From Micrasema longulum (lineage: Eukaryota > Arthropoda > Insecta > Trichoptera > Brachycentridae), in assembly GCA_022494885.1 (NCBI GenBank), contig JAGVSM010003594.1, forward strand, positions 62,001 through 126,000: 64,000 nucleotides of DNA, read 5' to 3'. Made by a program: the position numbers and the translations under genes. Positions 10,483-20,280 of this stretch are shown piece after piece; the stretch's first letter is position 1; each line of letters begins with the position of its first letter. The notes beneath the pieces were generated by a model, which did not search any database, had not been told where the DNA came from, and worked only from the letters and a program-made list of their open reading frames with translations.

Positions 10483-10499
10483 GTTAACAAAATAAACAT

Positions 10500-11030
10500 C
10501 TATCAAAAAGTTAATATTTTCATCTATATTTCATGTCCACGGTGTCGGGAACCCGAGTTCTCTTATATGTTACGCAAGCGCGCTAATCATAAAACCGCGA
10601 CGCGGACATAATTTATCGAAGTAGATTGAAATCCTTTACGGGAAATTCTATGCAGATTTTTCGATATATTTAATTTATTTTTCTTAATGACCTCATAACA
10701 CATAGTCTTTAAAATTAAATCAAGTATGACCTAAATTATGTCGAAAAGTTGACGACCTGCCAAAAAAACTGATATTTTTCTATTACTTTACACGTGTTCT
10801 ATGAGTTCAAAACATTAAAATAGAAATTAACAATTGTTGGAGTATACTCAAATCTTTGTAGACAATTTTTGTTTTTTTTCTTGACAGGAATGTTATATTT
10901 TAAATCATATCTTCGTAATATCAGCATATGTTAATTTGGTTTTTCTTTTATTTTTCTTTTCTGTTCATGATCATGTCATGCCATATATATGAACTCTCCT
11001 CTGATTCGCTTGACGCGTAATTATGATTTA
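10500..11030. other. No recognisable feature, with possible SINE A remnant
   Basis: Bases 10535-10610 (ATTTCATGTCCACGGTGTCG, then GGAACCCGAG) look like a very decayed minus-strand SINE A head. The rest is AT-rich with no recognised element. Confidence 0.35.
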
Positions 11031-11039
11031 TTTTTCAAT

Positions 11040-11475
11040 CACATAGACATATTTAATTGCAGTAAACTCACTTTTAAAACCAAAATTAAAAAACTATTAT
11101 TTGAAAAAAATTATATTTCGTTATAAAAAAAAAAATATATATTTTTACATTATAATTTTAAATTGTTTCTATTCACTCATATCAAATACACACTTACCCT
11201 GTCTTTAAACCTACCCTCACACCCTTAAACCAACAATCACACACATATTCACATACCTACCAAAACCACACTCCACTTTTTTACACACGCATCCTCACAC
11301 ACAAAAAAAACTCGCACACATGCACTTCTATGAATTATATTTAACTGAACTGGATTTTTATAATTGTATTTATGTGGAAAACTGATTTGGCTTTATTTTA
11401 TGTTTTTTTATAATGTTGTGTATATTTTTTTGTATTGCTGTTGTTTTTCTTAATAAACAAAATAAATAAATAAAT
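11040..11475 (+). mobile_element. L2-like LINE 3' UTR
   Basis: After a short S-L-K-T-K-I-K-K-L-L-F-like peptide end (about 11068-11110), a CA-rich segment (CTGTCTTTAAACCTACCC, CACACACATATTCACATACC) leads to AATAAACAAAATAAATAAAT at 11453. It is the same UTR type as 4000-4100 and 8766-9010. Confidence 0.5.
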
Positions 11476-11696
11476 ATGTGCTATAAACTTTTTAATAATT
11501 AAAAAAGGAATGGCCCTCGCTCAGACGCTGTAGTCTTTGTGGGCATTTTTTCTAATTCATGTCATAACTTAATTTTAAGATGTATTTTTCTAAAGGGTAG
11601 TTTTGTGTTTATATTTCTATGTAAATTAATATATTTCAAAGATGATGAACGGTAATTGATATTTTTTAGATTACAGTGCTTTCTATGTTTACTTTT

Positions 11697-12110
11697 GTAT
11701 TTATTTATTTATTAACGGACATTGTCCATGTATACAATTTATAAGGTTTTAATATTACAATAAAATAATAGTTTAAAACATTTTTAAAAAAGAAAGAAGC
11801 ATTGACAAACATAAGGGACATCGAGACAAGATCTGGACTATTTATTTAGTGCTCGTTTAAATCGTTGTAAACTTAAACCAAAAAAGTCCAGATCTTTTTT
11901 TGAGTTAACAATACGACAAAGGCGGGTCATTGGAGAATTAAGGCCATAGTTTGTTCTATGCTGATCGATGAACAGTACTTCATTGTTTCTCAATTTACGA
12001 GTCGGAATATAGAATTTTACGTGTCCCAGTAATGATGGAACATCGATTATACCATTTAGTATGCCGAACATATATATGGAGTCAATATTACTTCTACGTT
12101 CTATGAGTAC
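11697..12110 (-). mobile_element. Jockey/R1-like LINE relic (family J1), 3' end
   Basis: Frame 12071-11838 encodes M-F-G-I-L-N-G-I-I-D-V-P-S-L-L, F-Y-I-P-T-R-K-L-R-N, D-Q-H-R-T-N-Y-G-L and D-L-D-F-F-G-L-S-L-Q-R-F-K, the usual end of Jockey/R1-type RT proteins, followed by a 3' UTR with an ATAAATAAATA tail at 11697. This is the best preserved C-terminus of the J1 family here. It is 5'-truncated. Confidence 0.75.
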
Positions 12111-12334
12111 TATTGTGTACCATATTTACGTGTATACTTATTTTTAAAATTACTTTAATTGTCATTATAATGCCTGTTTTTCTTTTTTTTTTTGATACAA
12201 AAGGATTTAATTGCATTTATTAAACTTATATTTTGTACCTTTAAAAGAAAAATATATAAAAATTATTTTCTAAATATCTAATAAACGCTGCTATGCAAAA
12301 CTAAAACTGAAACCAGACAACTACAGGTCATAAG

Positions 12335-12475
12335 CCCATCTTCAACGAGTTGTAAATAACTCACTATCAGAAAATAGAAATCAAGTTGAGGAAGAATGGA
12401 GTTTGAACCTCGGACCTATGACTGAACTTTTGCTAAATCTCCTCCTCCAAGCCCAGATCCGTAAAGCATTGGGCT
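12335..12475 (-). mobile_element. SINE B
   Basis: Body AACGAGTTGTAAATAACTCA and AAATCAAGTTGAGGAAGAAT, head with GTCCGAGGTTCAAACTCC on the minus strand. It is diverged and its head end is degraded. It serves as the uninterrupted comparison for the split copy at 1015-1392. Confidence 0.6.
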
Positions 12476-12520
12476 ATTAGGTAAGGAGCGACCTCATCAA
12501 CCTCCTTATATGATATAAAG

Positions 12521-12790
12521 GTGCTGGAAATGAGACAACTGTACCTGAAAGAAGCACTTACACACTTTTGGTCGAAAAATAAGGAGAGGTCTCAGCAAAA
12601 TGTCCGTACGTGGTTTTTTCAGAGCATGAATTATGTCATACCCAAAACCCGTACGATTTTTGCTCAGAGACATCTCTCACTTATCGCACCGAGAGTGATC
12701 AATATTTTGGAAGAGCGTATTAAGCTCTCGAGGACAAAAACTATTTTTAAGAAAGTAGTCAAGGACAGGATTATTACAAATATTTAATTT
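12521..12790 (+). mobile_element. LINE RT C-terminus relic
   Basis: An 88-residue frame with Y-V-I-P-K-T-R-T-I-F-A-Q-R-H-L-S-L-I-A-P-R-V-I-N. The layout P-x-x-R-T-x-x-x-x-R-x-L-S-x-x-A-P-x-x-x-N is that of non-LTR RT C-termini (the usual form is ...RAFSVAGPxxWN). Family not assigned. It ends next to a CR1-like 3' UTR. Confidence 0.5.
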
Positions 12791-12794
12791 TTTG

Positions 12795-12965
12795 TACATG
12801 TTATTTGTACATTGGCGGGCTTATTGCCAAATGGCAATTTCTTCCAACCAACCAATAAAATAAAACTTTTATTTTTATGAATTACCTTAAATCAAAACTA
12901 TTACTCAATGGGAAAAGGGAAAAAAGAGGAAAGAGGATTTTCCTAAGTGGAAGAGATTTGAGTAG
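12795..12965 (-). mobile_element. CR1-like LINE 3' UTR
   Basis: Shares GGCGGGCTTATTGCCAAATG, GAATTACCTTAAATCAAAAC and ACTCAATGGGAAAAG with 2215-2450, where the coding end lies on the minus strand. The TTGCCAAATGGCAA stem-loop is conserved. Confidence 0.5.
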
Positions 12966-13525
12966 GAAACTCCTTGATGATTTCCCGAATGTTTGAGTTT
13001 ACCGTGCACCATATTGATGTGCCATATATATATATACATTTATTTAAAAAAAATATATTTTGTATGTTTTTGATCCTATATTTGTGGTGATATACTCATG
13101 TGTCTGTGTCAACTAATTGAATGTAGTTATGCAGAAAGCAGCCAGCCATATAAAAATGAAACTGAGATAATAGCACTTTGTAAAATTAATGAATTATCAA
13201 ATCTAAACAACAGTTAGAATGTTTTTGACTTTAACAAATGATAAACAATGAATACATAAGTTTTTTTTTTATATTACAAACAGGAATCTTATTATGTATT
13301 TTACCAGTTTCAATGATTTTTTAAAAACCATAAGATTTTCCATAGATGTGGGTGTTTCCTGCAAATTGAGAAATGCTTTTTTTGTGTTCGACACCCTTTT
13401 TAGAAGGTGATCAATACAGTTTTTTGAACGAAAGCGGTCTGGTTGTTTTAAGCAAAACATAGAATTGACCTTCTTGCACCCGATAACATCAATATGTAAT
13501 TTCTTCAAAATTGTGGACTTTCTGC
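12966..13525. other. No recognisable feature
   Basis: Holds a 79-residue minus-strand frame (13508-13269, M-K-K-L-H-I-D-V-I-G-C-K-K) without a family match that I can see. It may be an old LINE tail, because the sequence downstream (13530 on) is a LINE 3' end. Confidence 0.3.
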
Positions 13526-13529
13526 ATAA

Positions 13530-13640
13530 CTACATTCAATTGCAAGTCCCATCTCAACACGGGACTTTTAGTCGCATGAAGTTGAGACTTATGTCTCAAA
13601 TAATTTACAATAAACTTATGTATGTCAATAAATAAATCAT
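13530..13640 (+). mobile_element. LINE 3' end (family S)
   Basis: ATCTCAACACGGGACTTTTA and AATAAACTTATG with an AATAAATAAAT end. Related to 31790-31945 (TCGACTCAACACAGGGCTCT) and the tandem copies at 36173-36768 (AACTCAACACAGGACTTTTG). Confidence 0.4.
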
Positions 13641-13644
13641 CACA

Positions 13645-14050
13645 TTCATGCAGAATGTGTATAGGTGTTTCCTCATCTAGAAGTTTCGGAAAGGTTCATT
13701 CCAGCAAGGTGTTTGTTCAATCTGCAGTGCCCTGGGCGGGCTTTAGTGATAACCCTCGCTTCATTAGGTCAAAACCAAAACTTTGCGAGTACCCTTTTAT
13801 CAGTTCCTTTGCATGGTGCTGATCAGGTACTTTTTGCCAGAGCATTACGCTCTGCTTCCTGGCCCATGACCTTAGCTCAATACGAAGAGCGCATTTTATT
13901 TCTTTTACGCCAAGATGTATTGGAATTGTTAAAGAACGAACTGAAAAGTGGGACATGCACACGTCGAGAAAATTGCCATTGTCGTAAAGTTCTGTAGCTC
14001 AATCACATATAACTATCGACGTCCTAATAAGCGACGTGATAACATTTAAA
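13645..14050. other. More complex sequence of unknown role, 110-residue frame
   Basis: A plus frame at 13665-13997 and overlapping frames on both strands, with higher GC than the surroundings. I see no motif, signal peptide or conserved block. The frame is likely by chance, but the base composition is unlike the neighbouring repeats. Confidence 0.25.
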
Positions 14051-14057
14051 CTTATTG

Positions 14058-14160
14058 CAACAGAGCAGTAAAACATTTTCGAGAAGGGAATATGGGAGTC
14101 TAGGCATGTGTTTTCCCTCTCTGTTGCAATAAATTTAAATAACTTCTCGGCTTTATCAAT
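14058..14160. mobile_element. H1 element, collapsed copy
   Basis: TTATTGCAACAGAGCAGTAA ... GGGAATATGGGAGTCTAGGC meets CTCTCTGTTGCAATAAATTT at once. The two arms are short and the middle of the element is missing. Confidence 0.6.
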
Positions 14161-14176
14161 AGAGTGACGGCGGACT

Positions 14177-14865
14177 TCAAAAATATTAATACCATCAAAA
14201 CTCTTTATTGCTCACTAGTTCGACCCCATCTAGAATACGCTTCTCCTATTTGGTCTCCATTCTACAGAACTCATATTGACCATATCAAGTCTGTCCAACA
14301 CCGTTTTTTAAGAAAAGTGGCATGATTGCTCGGATAACAAAGGGGTAATTATTCTTATTTTGAAATAGAGCAATCTCTTAATCTATCTTCATTGGAGAAA
14401 CGTAGAACTGAGATGGACCTTATATGCATTTTCAAAATACTTAATGCTTTAAGTGATGTCCATCTCTGTTGCAATCAATTTCTTTTCATGTTCCCAACCG
14501 TGTCACCAGAAGTCAAAATCTGCTATTTATAAAATCTGCTAAGAGCAACTTTGGTTTTATGCCCCAATGTCCAGAATGTGTAGATTAGTCAATTCATCAC
14601 ACGACTTGGAATTTTTTGGGATAGATCTTCCGGCTTTTCGTAGATCTCTTCGTGACTAAACAGTGTGGGATGAAGTTGGATTGGCATGGTTTAGCTCATA
14701 GTTTTTGATCTTTCGTTTTTATGAATATATTGTATATAATTATTGTTTTGCCCTTGTTTGTCTTTGCTAAATAGTTTTATGTTCTTTTTGTTCAGTTTCT
14801 TGCATTTTTGTTTCTTCATGTAACTGTTGTAATTGGCCTAGGCCGTATATATATAATAAATAACC
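14177..14865 (+). mobile_element. Jockey/R1-like LINE relic (family J2)
   Basis: Translation gives S-L-V-R-P-H-L-E-Y-A-S-P-I-W-S-P-F-Y and K-S-V-Q-H-R-F-L-R-K-V-A, then S-L-E-K-R-R-T-E-M-D-L-I-C-I-F-K-I-L-N-A and, after a frameshift near 14460, H-D-L-E-F-F-G-I-D-L-P-A-F-R. These are ordered C-terminal blocks of a Jockey/R1-type RT. The 3' UTR runs to a CGTATATATATAATAAATAA end at 14865. Stops at about 14322, 14334 and 14345 disable it. Copies: 35600-35885, 53410-53950 (+), 49148-50066 (-). Confidence 0.75.
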
Positions 14866-15234
14866 ACTCACATCCGTGAACAACTAATATTACATGTAAA
14901 AATATTTTCGTTTCGCGACGTATAATCCTGCTGCGCGATCACATATTTGAATTTCACCGGTATAAATATGGGAAATATTCCAATACTGCTATTTTTATTT
15001 ATTTATTTATTATTTATCATGCTACATATTGCATATAGCCGGCGGCTGACCAACCAAATGTCAAGAAAAGCGGTCGCCATAGGAATTATAATTTAATTTT
15101 TCCTTTTTTGTATTAGATACTCCTTACTATTTTATCTTTTATGGCAAACGCCGATTTTTCGCCAATGAATCGTATTTACTTACGAGGAAAAAACAAACCG
15201 ACACAAGCTTTGACTTAGAGATTATTTATTTATT

Positions 15235-15700
15235 TATTTGATTTATTTAGCACTTTATGTAAATATACAATACATATAAATAAAAGTTCATTAATTTCTT
15301 CCCACATAACCAAACCGTTCAGCTTGAGAAAATTACAAGTACATGGACATATTGAATCTTACAATTTTATTCAAAAATTAAAAACAAAGATTACGAAAAT
15401 AAAAATACATAAAAAATAACACTATAATTTTTAAGAAAGGAGAGAGGATGGGAAGGAAAGAAGAAGGATAAAGGAACAATCGAGCAGCTACTACTGTTAA
15501 AGAGGAGGTAAGAAAATTAGAGCGATGAAGGGTATTAAAAGGGTTCTCTCGTCATTAGAACGAAGAGAAAGACCGTGTTGTGATAGAAGTTGGAAGAGCT
15601 CTCTCAGATAAACAGGCGAAATGGGATTATTTAAAATATTGTGAAAAAGTGATAGAATGTGAAAAAAAAATAACACTACTATGAAGAGAGGAGAGGGTTA
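15235..15700 (-). mobile_element. CR1-like LINE relic (family Z)
   Basis: Minus-strand C-terminus and 3' UTR related to 32340-32935: GTTCTCTCGTCATTAGAACG, GATAAACAGGCGAAATGGGA. A piece of the UTR (CTATGAAGAGAGGAGAG) occurs again at 15678, so the copy is rearranged. Confidence 0.55.
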
Positions 15701-15759
15701 CTGCATTAAGGTTAAGCATGTTTACTATTGTTCATTGCATGTTTTTAAGCACGTCGGTA

Positions 15760-16260
15760 TTTATTTGTGATTAGCTACTGTCCGTGCTCGTTCTCCCGAG
15801 GATAACACGGCCGCGCGCGTGGGGGTAATCAGTGTTCCGCGGAGATAGCCTGCTCGCCTACCTCTGTGAGAATGCCTCGGAACAATATCCTGCCCGACAA
15901 ATGTATGCTTATTGGTGGGCCGTGTTATATTATCCGCTTTTATCTTTGTTTTAAGATCCGTCGAGATGTCCCGTTGCATATTATTATACGGAGAAAAGTG
16001 TGTTGGCTGTTTGTAGCGACCAGGGAAAGTGCACAATGCAATGTAACAAAATGGATGCCGCATAACCTCAAATAAGTCTAGCGTGAAGTGCGTCAATGAT
16101 TTAATGATAAGCGAATCTTTTTCTAGCTTCGTTTCAATTTTCTTTCGATCGGCAACCTACTTTCGCCATTATGCAGAGATCGCTCTTAGATTCTTGTTAC
16201 TTCTAATGTCACAGCGGCGGATTTCACACATAAACCGTACCCAGTAAGCGTTTAACAAAC
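15760..16260. other. GC-richer single-copy-looking segment
   Basis: Bases 15780-16100 include a CGGCCGCGCGCGTGGGGGT-like stretch, and overlapping frames of 111 (minus) and 69 (plus) residues with no motif. I cannot call a gene. It is one of few stretches not explained by repeats. Confidence 0.25.
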
Positions 16261-16271
16261 GTCCATTTAAT

Positions 16272-16860
16272 GTTAACATATTACAACAGAGATGAAGAAC
16301 ATTTAAGAAAAGGTAATATAGAAGTCTAGGCATCTACAGGGCTAATGACCTGTCATTGGCTGGTTTAAGTGGCCACTTTACACACTGAGTAACATTCACC
16401 ATTCTGCCTATATTTGAACATCTATATTCCTTCAATTCTTTCATCTGTTGATGTTTGTGAAGTTAAAGATCTGAAACCTTTATTTATGCGGGTGAGATTC
16501 ATCCAATTGAAATTTTTCACCTACATACTAGGCCTGAAAATATTATTTTTTCAATTTCTATACTTCTTCATGGACCAGGTAATTTTATCAACAATATTTT
16601 GAGTTTGTCCAAATTTTGAAAGAAAGAATTGAGAGGAATATAGATGTTCAAATATGGGCAGAATGGTGAATGTTGCACAGTGTGTAAAGTAGCTACTTAA
16701 ACCAGCCATTGACAGGTCATAAGCCCTGTAGATGCCTAGACTTCTATATTACCTTTTCTTAAATGTTCTTCATCTCTGTTGTAATATGTTTATGTAAACG
16801 GCTCCCCAGGGAGTTGAATCCAGTCCTTGTCTACAAAAATTTGGACAAACTCAAAATATT
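16272..16860 (+). mobile_element. H1 palindromic element with 11-bp target duplication
   Basis: The left arm begins at 16272 (GTTAACATATTACAACAGAG). The inverted right arm (CTCTGTTGTAATATGTTTA) ends near 16795. A tail of about 65 bp ends ACAAACTCAAAATATT at 16860. GTCCATTTAAT flanks it at 16261-16271 and 16861-16871. The arms carry CTACAGGGCTAATGACCTGT and GTGGCCACTTTACACACTG. The loop has a piece of the outer end (CAACAATATTTTGAGTTTGT). No coding frame. Confidence 0.85.
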
Positions 16861-16974
16861 GTCCATTTAATAATACTTGAAATATTGTAATGTGTTTCAA
16901 TTACAATAAATGCGGTCAAGCGTTCTACCGACCGGTTTCAAGCTCTTTATAAAGGTATTATTTACTAATAAATT

Positions 16975-17095
16975 CTTTACAGGGTGTAATGTGGCCACCT
17001 TAGTCAGCCAACAACAAGTCATAAGCCCTGCATATGCCTATACTTCTATATTCACGTCTTTTAAACGTTCCTTATCTCTGTTGGCTCATAGTTGG
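16975..17095 (-). mobile_element. H1 fragment, right arm
   Basis: GTGTAATGTGGCCACCTTAG, CAAGTCATAAGCCCTGCATA and CCTTATCTCTGTTGG follow the right-arm order of H1. Confidence 0.55.
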
Positions 17096-17569
17096 CTCTG
17101 ACACAGTTGTATAAAAGTTACGCATTTATTATGTATGTATCAATTTTGACCATAAACTCTTTTTAAACATAGCTCTTTTATTAACAAATAGGAAACATAT
17201 TAAACGTGAAGTAAACAACGAAAAATATGAGATTGATACCTTATCACTTGAACTCGAGGTTTATAAAAATTAGCTGAGTGTGATCCATTTTGATTTATAG
17301 ATTATAATAGCGGATTAGTTCGGAATATCAATCTGTATAGATTTTCCGTGTCTGGTGGAATGAAAAATACAGTTGTCTGTGAAATAGAATCAAAACCTTA
17401 GATGAGTGATGTCTACTCGATGGCTACTTTTTAAATCTAATATAAAAAGTACCTTTTTACGACATTCAGCACGTAAAAAAACTACAAATAACAATTGTGA
17501 ACACACCTTGCTTAAGACCACACGACAGAAGCAAAAACTTATATGGCGATTATAATCGATTCAAAATAT

Positions 17570-17920
17570 TACAACAGAGATGCAAAACATTTTAAAGAAG
17601 GGAATATAGAAGTCTAGACATTTACTGGGCGCAAAACCTGTCATTTGCCGGTTAAGGTGGCCTCAGGTTTTAAATCTTTAAATTCACAAACATCAACCGA
17701 TAAAAAAATTGAAGGACCATGTATGTGTACAAATATAGGCAGTATCGTGAATGTTACAGTGTGTAAACACAAAGAAAGATAATATGCCCTGCAGATGTCT
17801 AGACTTATGTATACCCTTCTCTAAAATGTTTCCTTGTTTAATATGTTAATAGTAACAGCTCCCTAGGGAGTTGAGCCCAGTCCTTGTCTACAAAAATGTT
17901 GTCAAACGCAAAAAATTGTT
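17570..17920 (+). mobile_element. H1 element with 12-bp target duplication
   Basis: Begins TACAACAGAGATGCAAAAC and ends ACGCAAAAAATTGTT, flanked by GATTCAAAATAT at 17558-17569 and 17921-17932. The left arm has lost the middle section. The right arm and tail (CTCCCTAGGGAGTTGAGCCC, TTGTCTACAAAAATG) are present. Confidence 0.8.
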
Positions 17921-18320
17921 GATTCAAAATATGTCAAATATATTTCAATAAAGATGATGTCGATAAATATGTTTTTATTTATGAGTTTTATGTGTTTTTA
18001 TTATGTTTTATATATATTTGAGATTATGATTTAATTATATTAAATAAGACATGTTTTGAAATTACATAAAATGTTTTCCTTGGCACGAGACACCCTAGTG
18101 TCGACGAAAATTTGAACAAACGCAAAAAATTGTTGATTCAAAATATGTTGAATATATCCCAATAAAGATGATGTCGATAAATATGTTTTTATAATTGAGT
18201 TTTTTTTTGTTTTATATGTATTTGATATTATGATTCAATGATGTTTTATAAAGCATGTTTCGAAATTGTATAATATGTCTCCCTTGGAACAGGACACCCA
18301 GTGAGGGAACATTACCATCA
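17907..18320 (+). repeat. 214-bp tandem duplication (H1 tail plus LINE 3' end)
   Basis: CGCAAAAAATTGTTGATTCA recurs 214 bp apart (17907 and 18121 region), with AAAGATGATGTCGATAAATA and CCTTGG(C/A)ACGAGACACCC in both units. The unit joins the H1 tail to a LINE 3' end of the GGCACGGGACACCCC type, so duplication followed the H1 insertion. Confidence 0.7.
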
Positions 18321-18348
18321 ATGTAAAAAAAGGAATACATACATAAAT

Positions 18349-18470
18349 AAAACACGAGTGATACTTTAATCCACAAATTTCACTCAATTCAAACAAGTAT
18401 CACTCGTGTTTTATTTACAATGAACTTCCATCAAGAATTTTCACTTACAAACTTAAATGTTTTAGATAAC
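18349..18470 (+). mobile_element. H3 small hairpin element
   Basis: Perfect 18-bp arms AAAACACGAGTGATACTT (18349-18366) and its complement (18395-18412) with a 28-base loop, then an unpaired tail containing TCCATCAAGAATTTTCACTT. ACATACATAAAT flanks at 18337-18348 and 18471-18482, though this target is low in complexity. A second copy is at 49677-49796. Confidence 0.65.
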
Positions 18471-18499
18471 ACATACATAAATTGTAAAATAACAAATAA

Positions 18500-18830
18500 A
18501 TAAATAAATTCAAATCTCAGCGTTTCGGGAGAGACGCGTTCAACATCCAGCATAAAAAGTTTACGTGGCGCGACCAAATTTTAAAACTTACAAGAAAACA
18601 TTCGACCAATAGCTTTCGAGGCGTGATTTTCCACTGCCGAGCGGCGTGCGGTTTATTCGCGTTTTCCATCACGTATTGCTCCAAAGAAAGTGTTACGCGC
18701 CAAGCGGCGTCCCACTTTCCCGCGCTCCGCCATCTTGAATAGTGAATGCCAATGTTTAGGTTTAGAGCAAGGCTAGACCACAAATCATAGAAATAACGCA
18801 AAATATAGTTCATTGCGAGTTATGCATATT
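18500..18830. other. Unexplained segment with a 98-residue minus frame
   Basis: Frame 18813-18517 starts at ATG and contains W-R-S-A-G-K-W-D-A-A-W-R-V-T-L. I recognise no domain. The region is more GC-rich than its neighbours. Confidence 0.25.
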
Positions 18831-18899
18831 AAGAAATCGTCGCCGCCATTTTTTCCGCATTTTACAAAACACGCTTCGCCAAACAATTTTTTTTGCTAT

Positions 18900-19080
18900 T
18901 TTAATCGCGTCAACAGGCAACATTTCTCTTTCTTCTCTAACTCATATAGTGTCTGTGCAGCTCGTCTGAGGAATCATCTCCCATCCAATATCAAAAATGT
19001 CTCTACAGCATCTCTATTTAAATCACGTCCAAAAAAACATCTCCTTTCTCTTCCTTTTTTATTCACGTGGAACTTACCGA
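18900..19080 (+). mobile_element. CR1-like LINE relic
   Basis: Frame 18813-19112 from about residue 30 reads S-V-C-A-A-R-L-R-N-H-L-P-S-N-I-K and F-K-S-R-P-K-K-H-L-L-S-L-P, the C-terminal A-A-R-L-W-N-x-L-P ... F-K-x-x-L-K-x-H-L block of CR1-like RTs. Truncated on both sides. Confidence 0.6.
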
Positions 19081-19800
19081 TACGATTTTTTTTATTTTCA
19101 AACTCTTTCTAAAGAATATTCGAATTTGGTTCAGTTTTGAGGTGCGGAAAGCGGGACAACGAAACGTCGATTTTATCTTTTCTAACAAAAGGTCCGACAT
19201 GCAGTTGTCTTTTTCGCCCAGTATCGGGGAGGCATCTGCAAGACAGTGACAGGAAAACAACGCTCAAATACATATTTATCGAAATTCCCTGTCACCGCGT
19301 ATCCTCACAATTTATGTAATCCGAAACACAAAAATAATAATATATACGTACATATCTAATTTGAACTAAATAAAATTGTAAATCCAGACTCGAGAAAAGA
19401 CACTCATTATTTTTCATAGCTTGAAAATTGTTAATGCATTTAATAAGGACAATATGATAGATATTAATTTTATTATGAATTTGTTTCAATTCAAATTTTT
19501 TGAATTTATTGATAAAAAAAGCAGATTTAAAAATGTTATTTTTTGAATGAATAGCATACTACTTGCTTTATTTATTAATTTTCTCATTTTTATCAACAAG
19601 AAAATTATGTTCTCATATAAACACTTACTTAAAAAAAAAAAATGTCTATCGTATTTTTCCAGTAGCCTTAATTTAAATTTAATGCAACTTTAAGAAATAT
19701 AATGTACTGTGTGATTTTTTTTTAGTTTATCTAATAGTTTTTTGTATTTGTTACTTATGTATAGTTATTGTAAAATGCATAGATAAATTTGTAATAATAA
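19081..19800. other. No recognisable feature; possible LINE 3' end
   Basis: AT-rich. The last 120 bp (AGTTTTTTGTATTTGTTACT to TTTGTAATAATAAAAAAAC) look like a plus-strand LINE 3' UTR by composition only. Confidence 0.3.
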
Positions 19801-19805
19801 AAAAA

Positions 19806-20215
19806 CGGCCTCCGAGATGTAGTGGTCAAGACGCTTGACTCACGCACGGAAGGCTCGGGTTTAATTCCCGGTGAGAACACAAAAATTCATCATCATTCCC
19901 TTTCCGCACCTAATGGTGCATAGGGCACTGCATTAGTACATCAATCGCAGCGTATATTGATAATTTTTTTTTACATGAAGGTAAGATGATCAGTCTTACG
20001 CTTGAGGTACCAGTCCAGGGACACCCTTTAAAAACACCCTTTAAGATAAATATTTCAGATCAACCATTTTAGGAATCGAACCCGAGACCTCTTGCATGGT
20101 AGGCAAACGCGCTGACCATTACACCGCGAGGCCGACAAACAAAAATGAACACAATAAAAATAATGTGAGTTTTCTCAAGCCTGGGTCTTCTGTGTAGTAA
20201 TTAACCACTGCAATA
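19806..20215 (+). mobile_element. SINE C, split by SINE A
   Basis: The head CGGCCTCCGAGATGTAGTGG and B-box region GGTTTAATTCCCGG are at 19806-19872. The body continues after the insertion as GTGAGTTTTCTCAAGCCTGG (20165). The full-length copy at 57990-58178 (-) has head and body contiguous. Confidence 0.75.
19887..20138 (-). mobile_element. SINE A, full-length, 8-bp target duplication
   Basis: The head ends at 20138 (GCCTCGCGGTGTAATGGTCA; GGGTTCGATTCCTAAA). The 3' body holds GCACCATTAGGTGCGGAAAG and ends TGATGATGA. ACAAAAAT at 19879-19886 and 20139-20146 flanks it. This is the best full-length minus-strand copy. Confidence 0.8.
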
Positions 20216-20280
20216 AAGAATTACAGTGTCTTCTTTTTCATTTGTTAAAAGATTATTAAACTAAGCCAAAATGAATACTT

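Noticed and set aside
13665..13997. 110-residue plus-strand frame
   Set aside because: No recognisable domain. Overlapping frames of similar length occur on both strands, as expected of a locally GC-richer stretch, and no splice-site pattern is evident.
15761..16096. 111-residue minus-strand frame
   Set aside because: Opposed by a 69-residue plus frame over the same bases; composition effect, no motif.
16272..16860. H1 as a Helitron
   Set aside because: Helitrons insert between A and T without target duplication and end in CTRR; H1 has 11-13 bp duplications and ends in AAAATATT.
18517..18813. 98-residue minus-strand frame as a host gene
   Set aside because: Begins with ATG but shows no domain or neighbouring exon; kept only as an unexplained segment.
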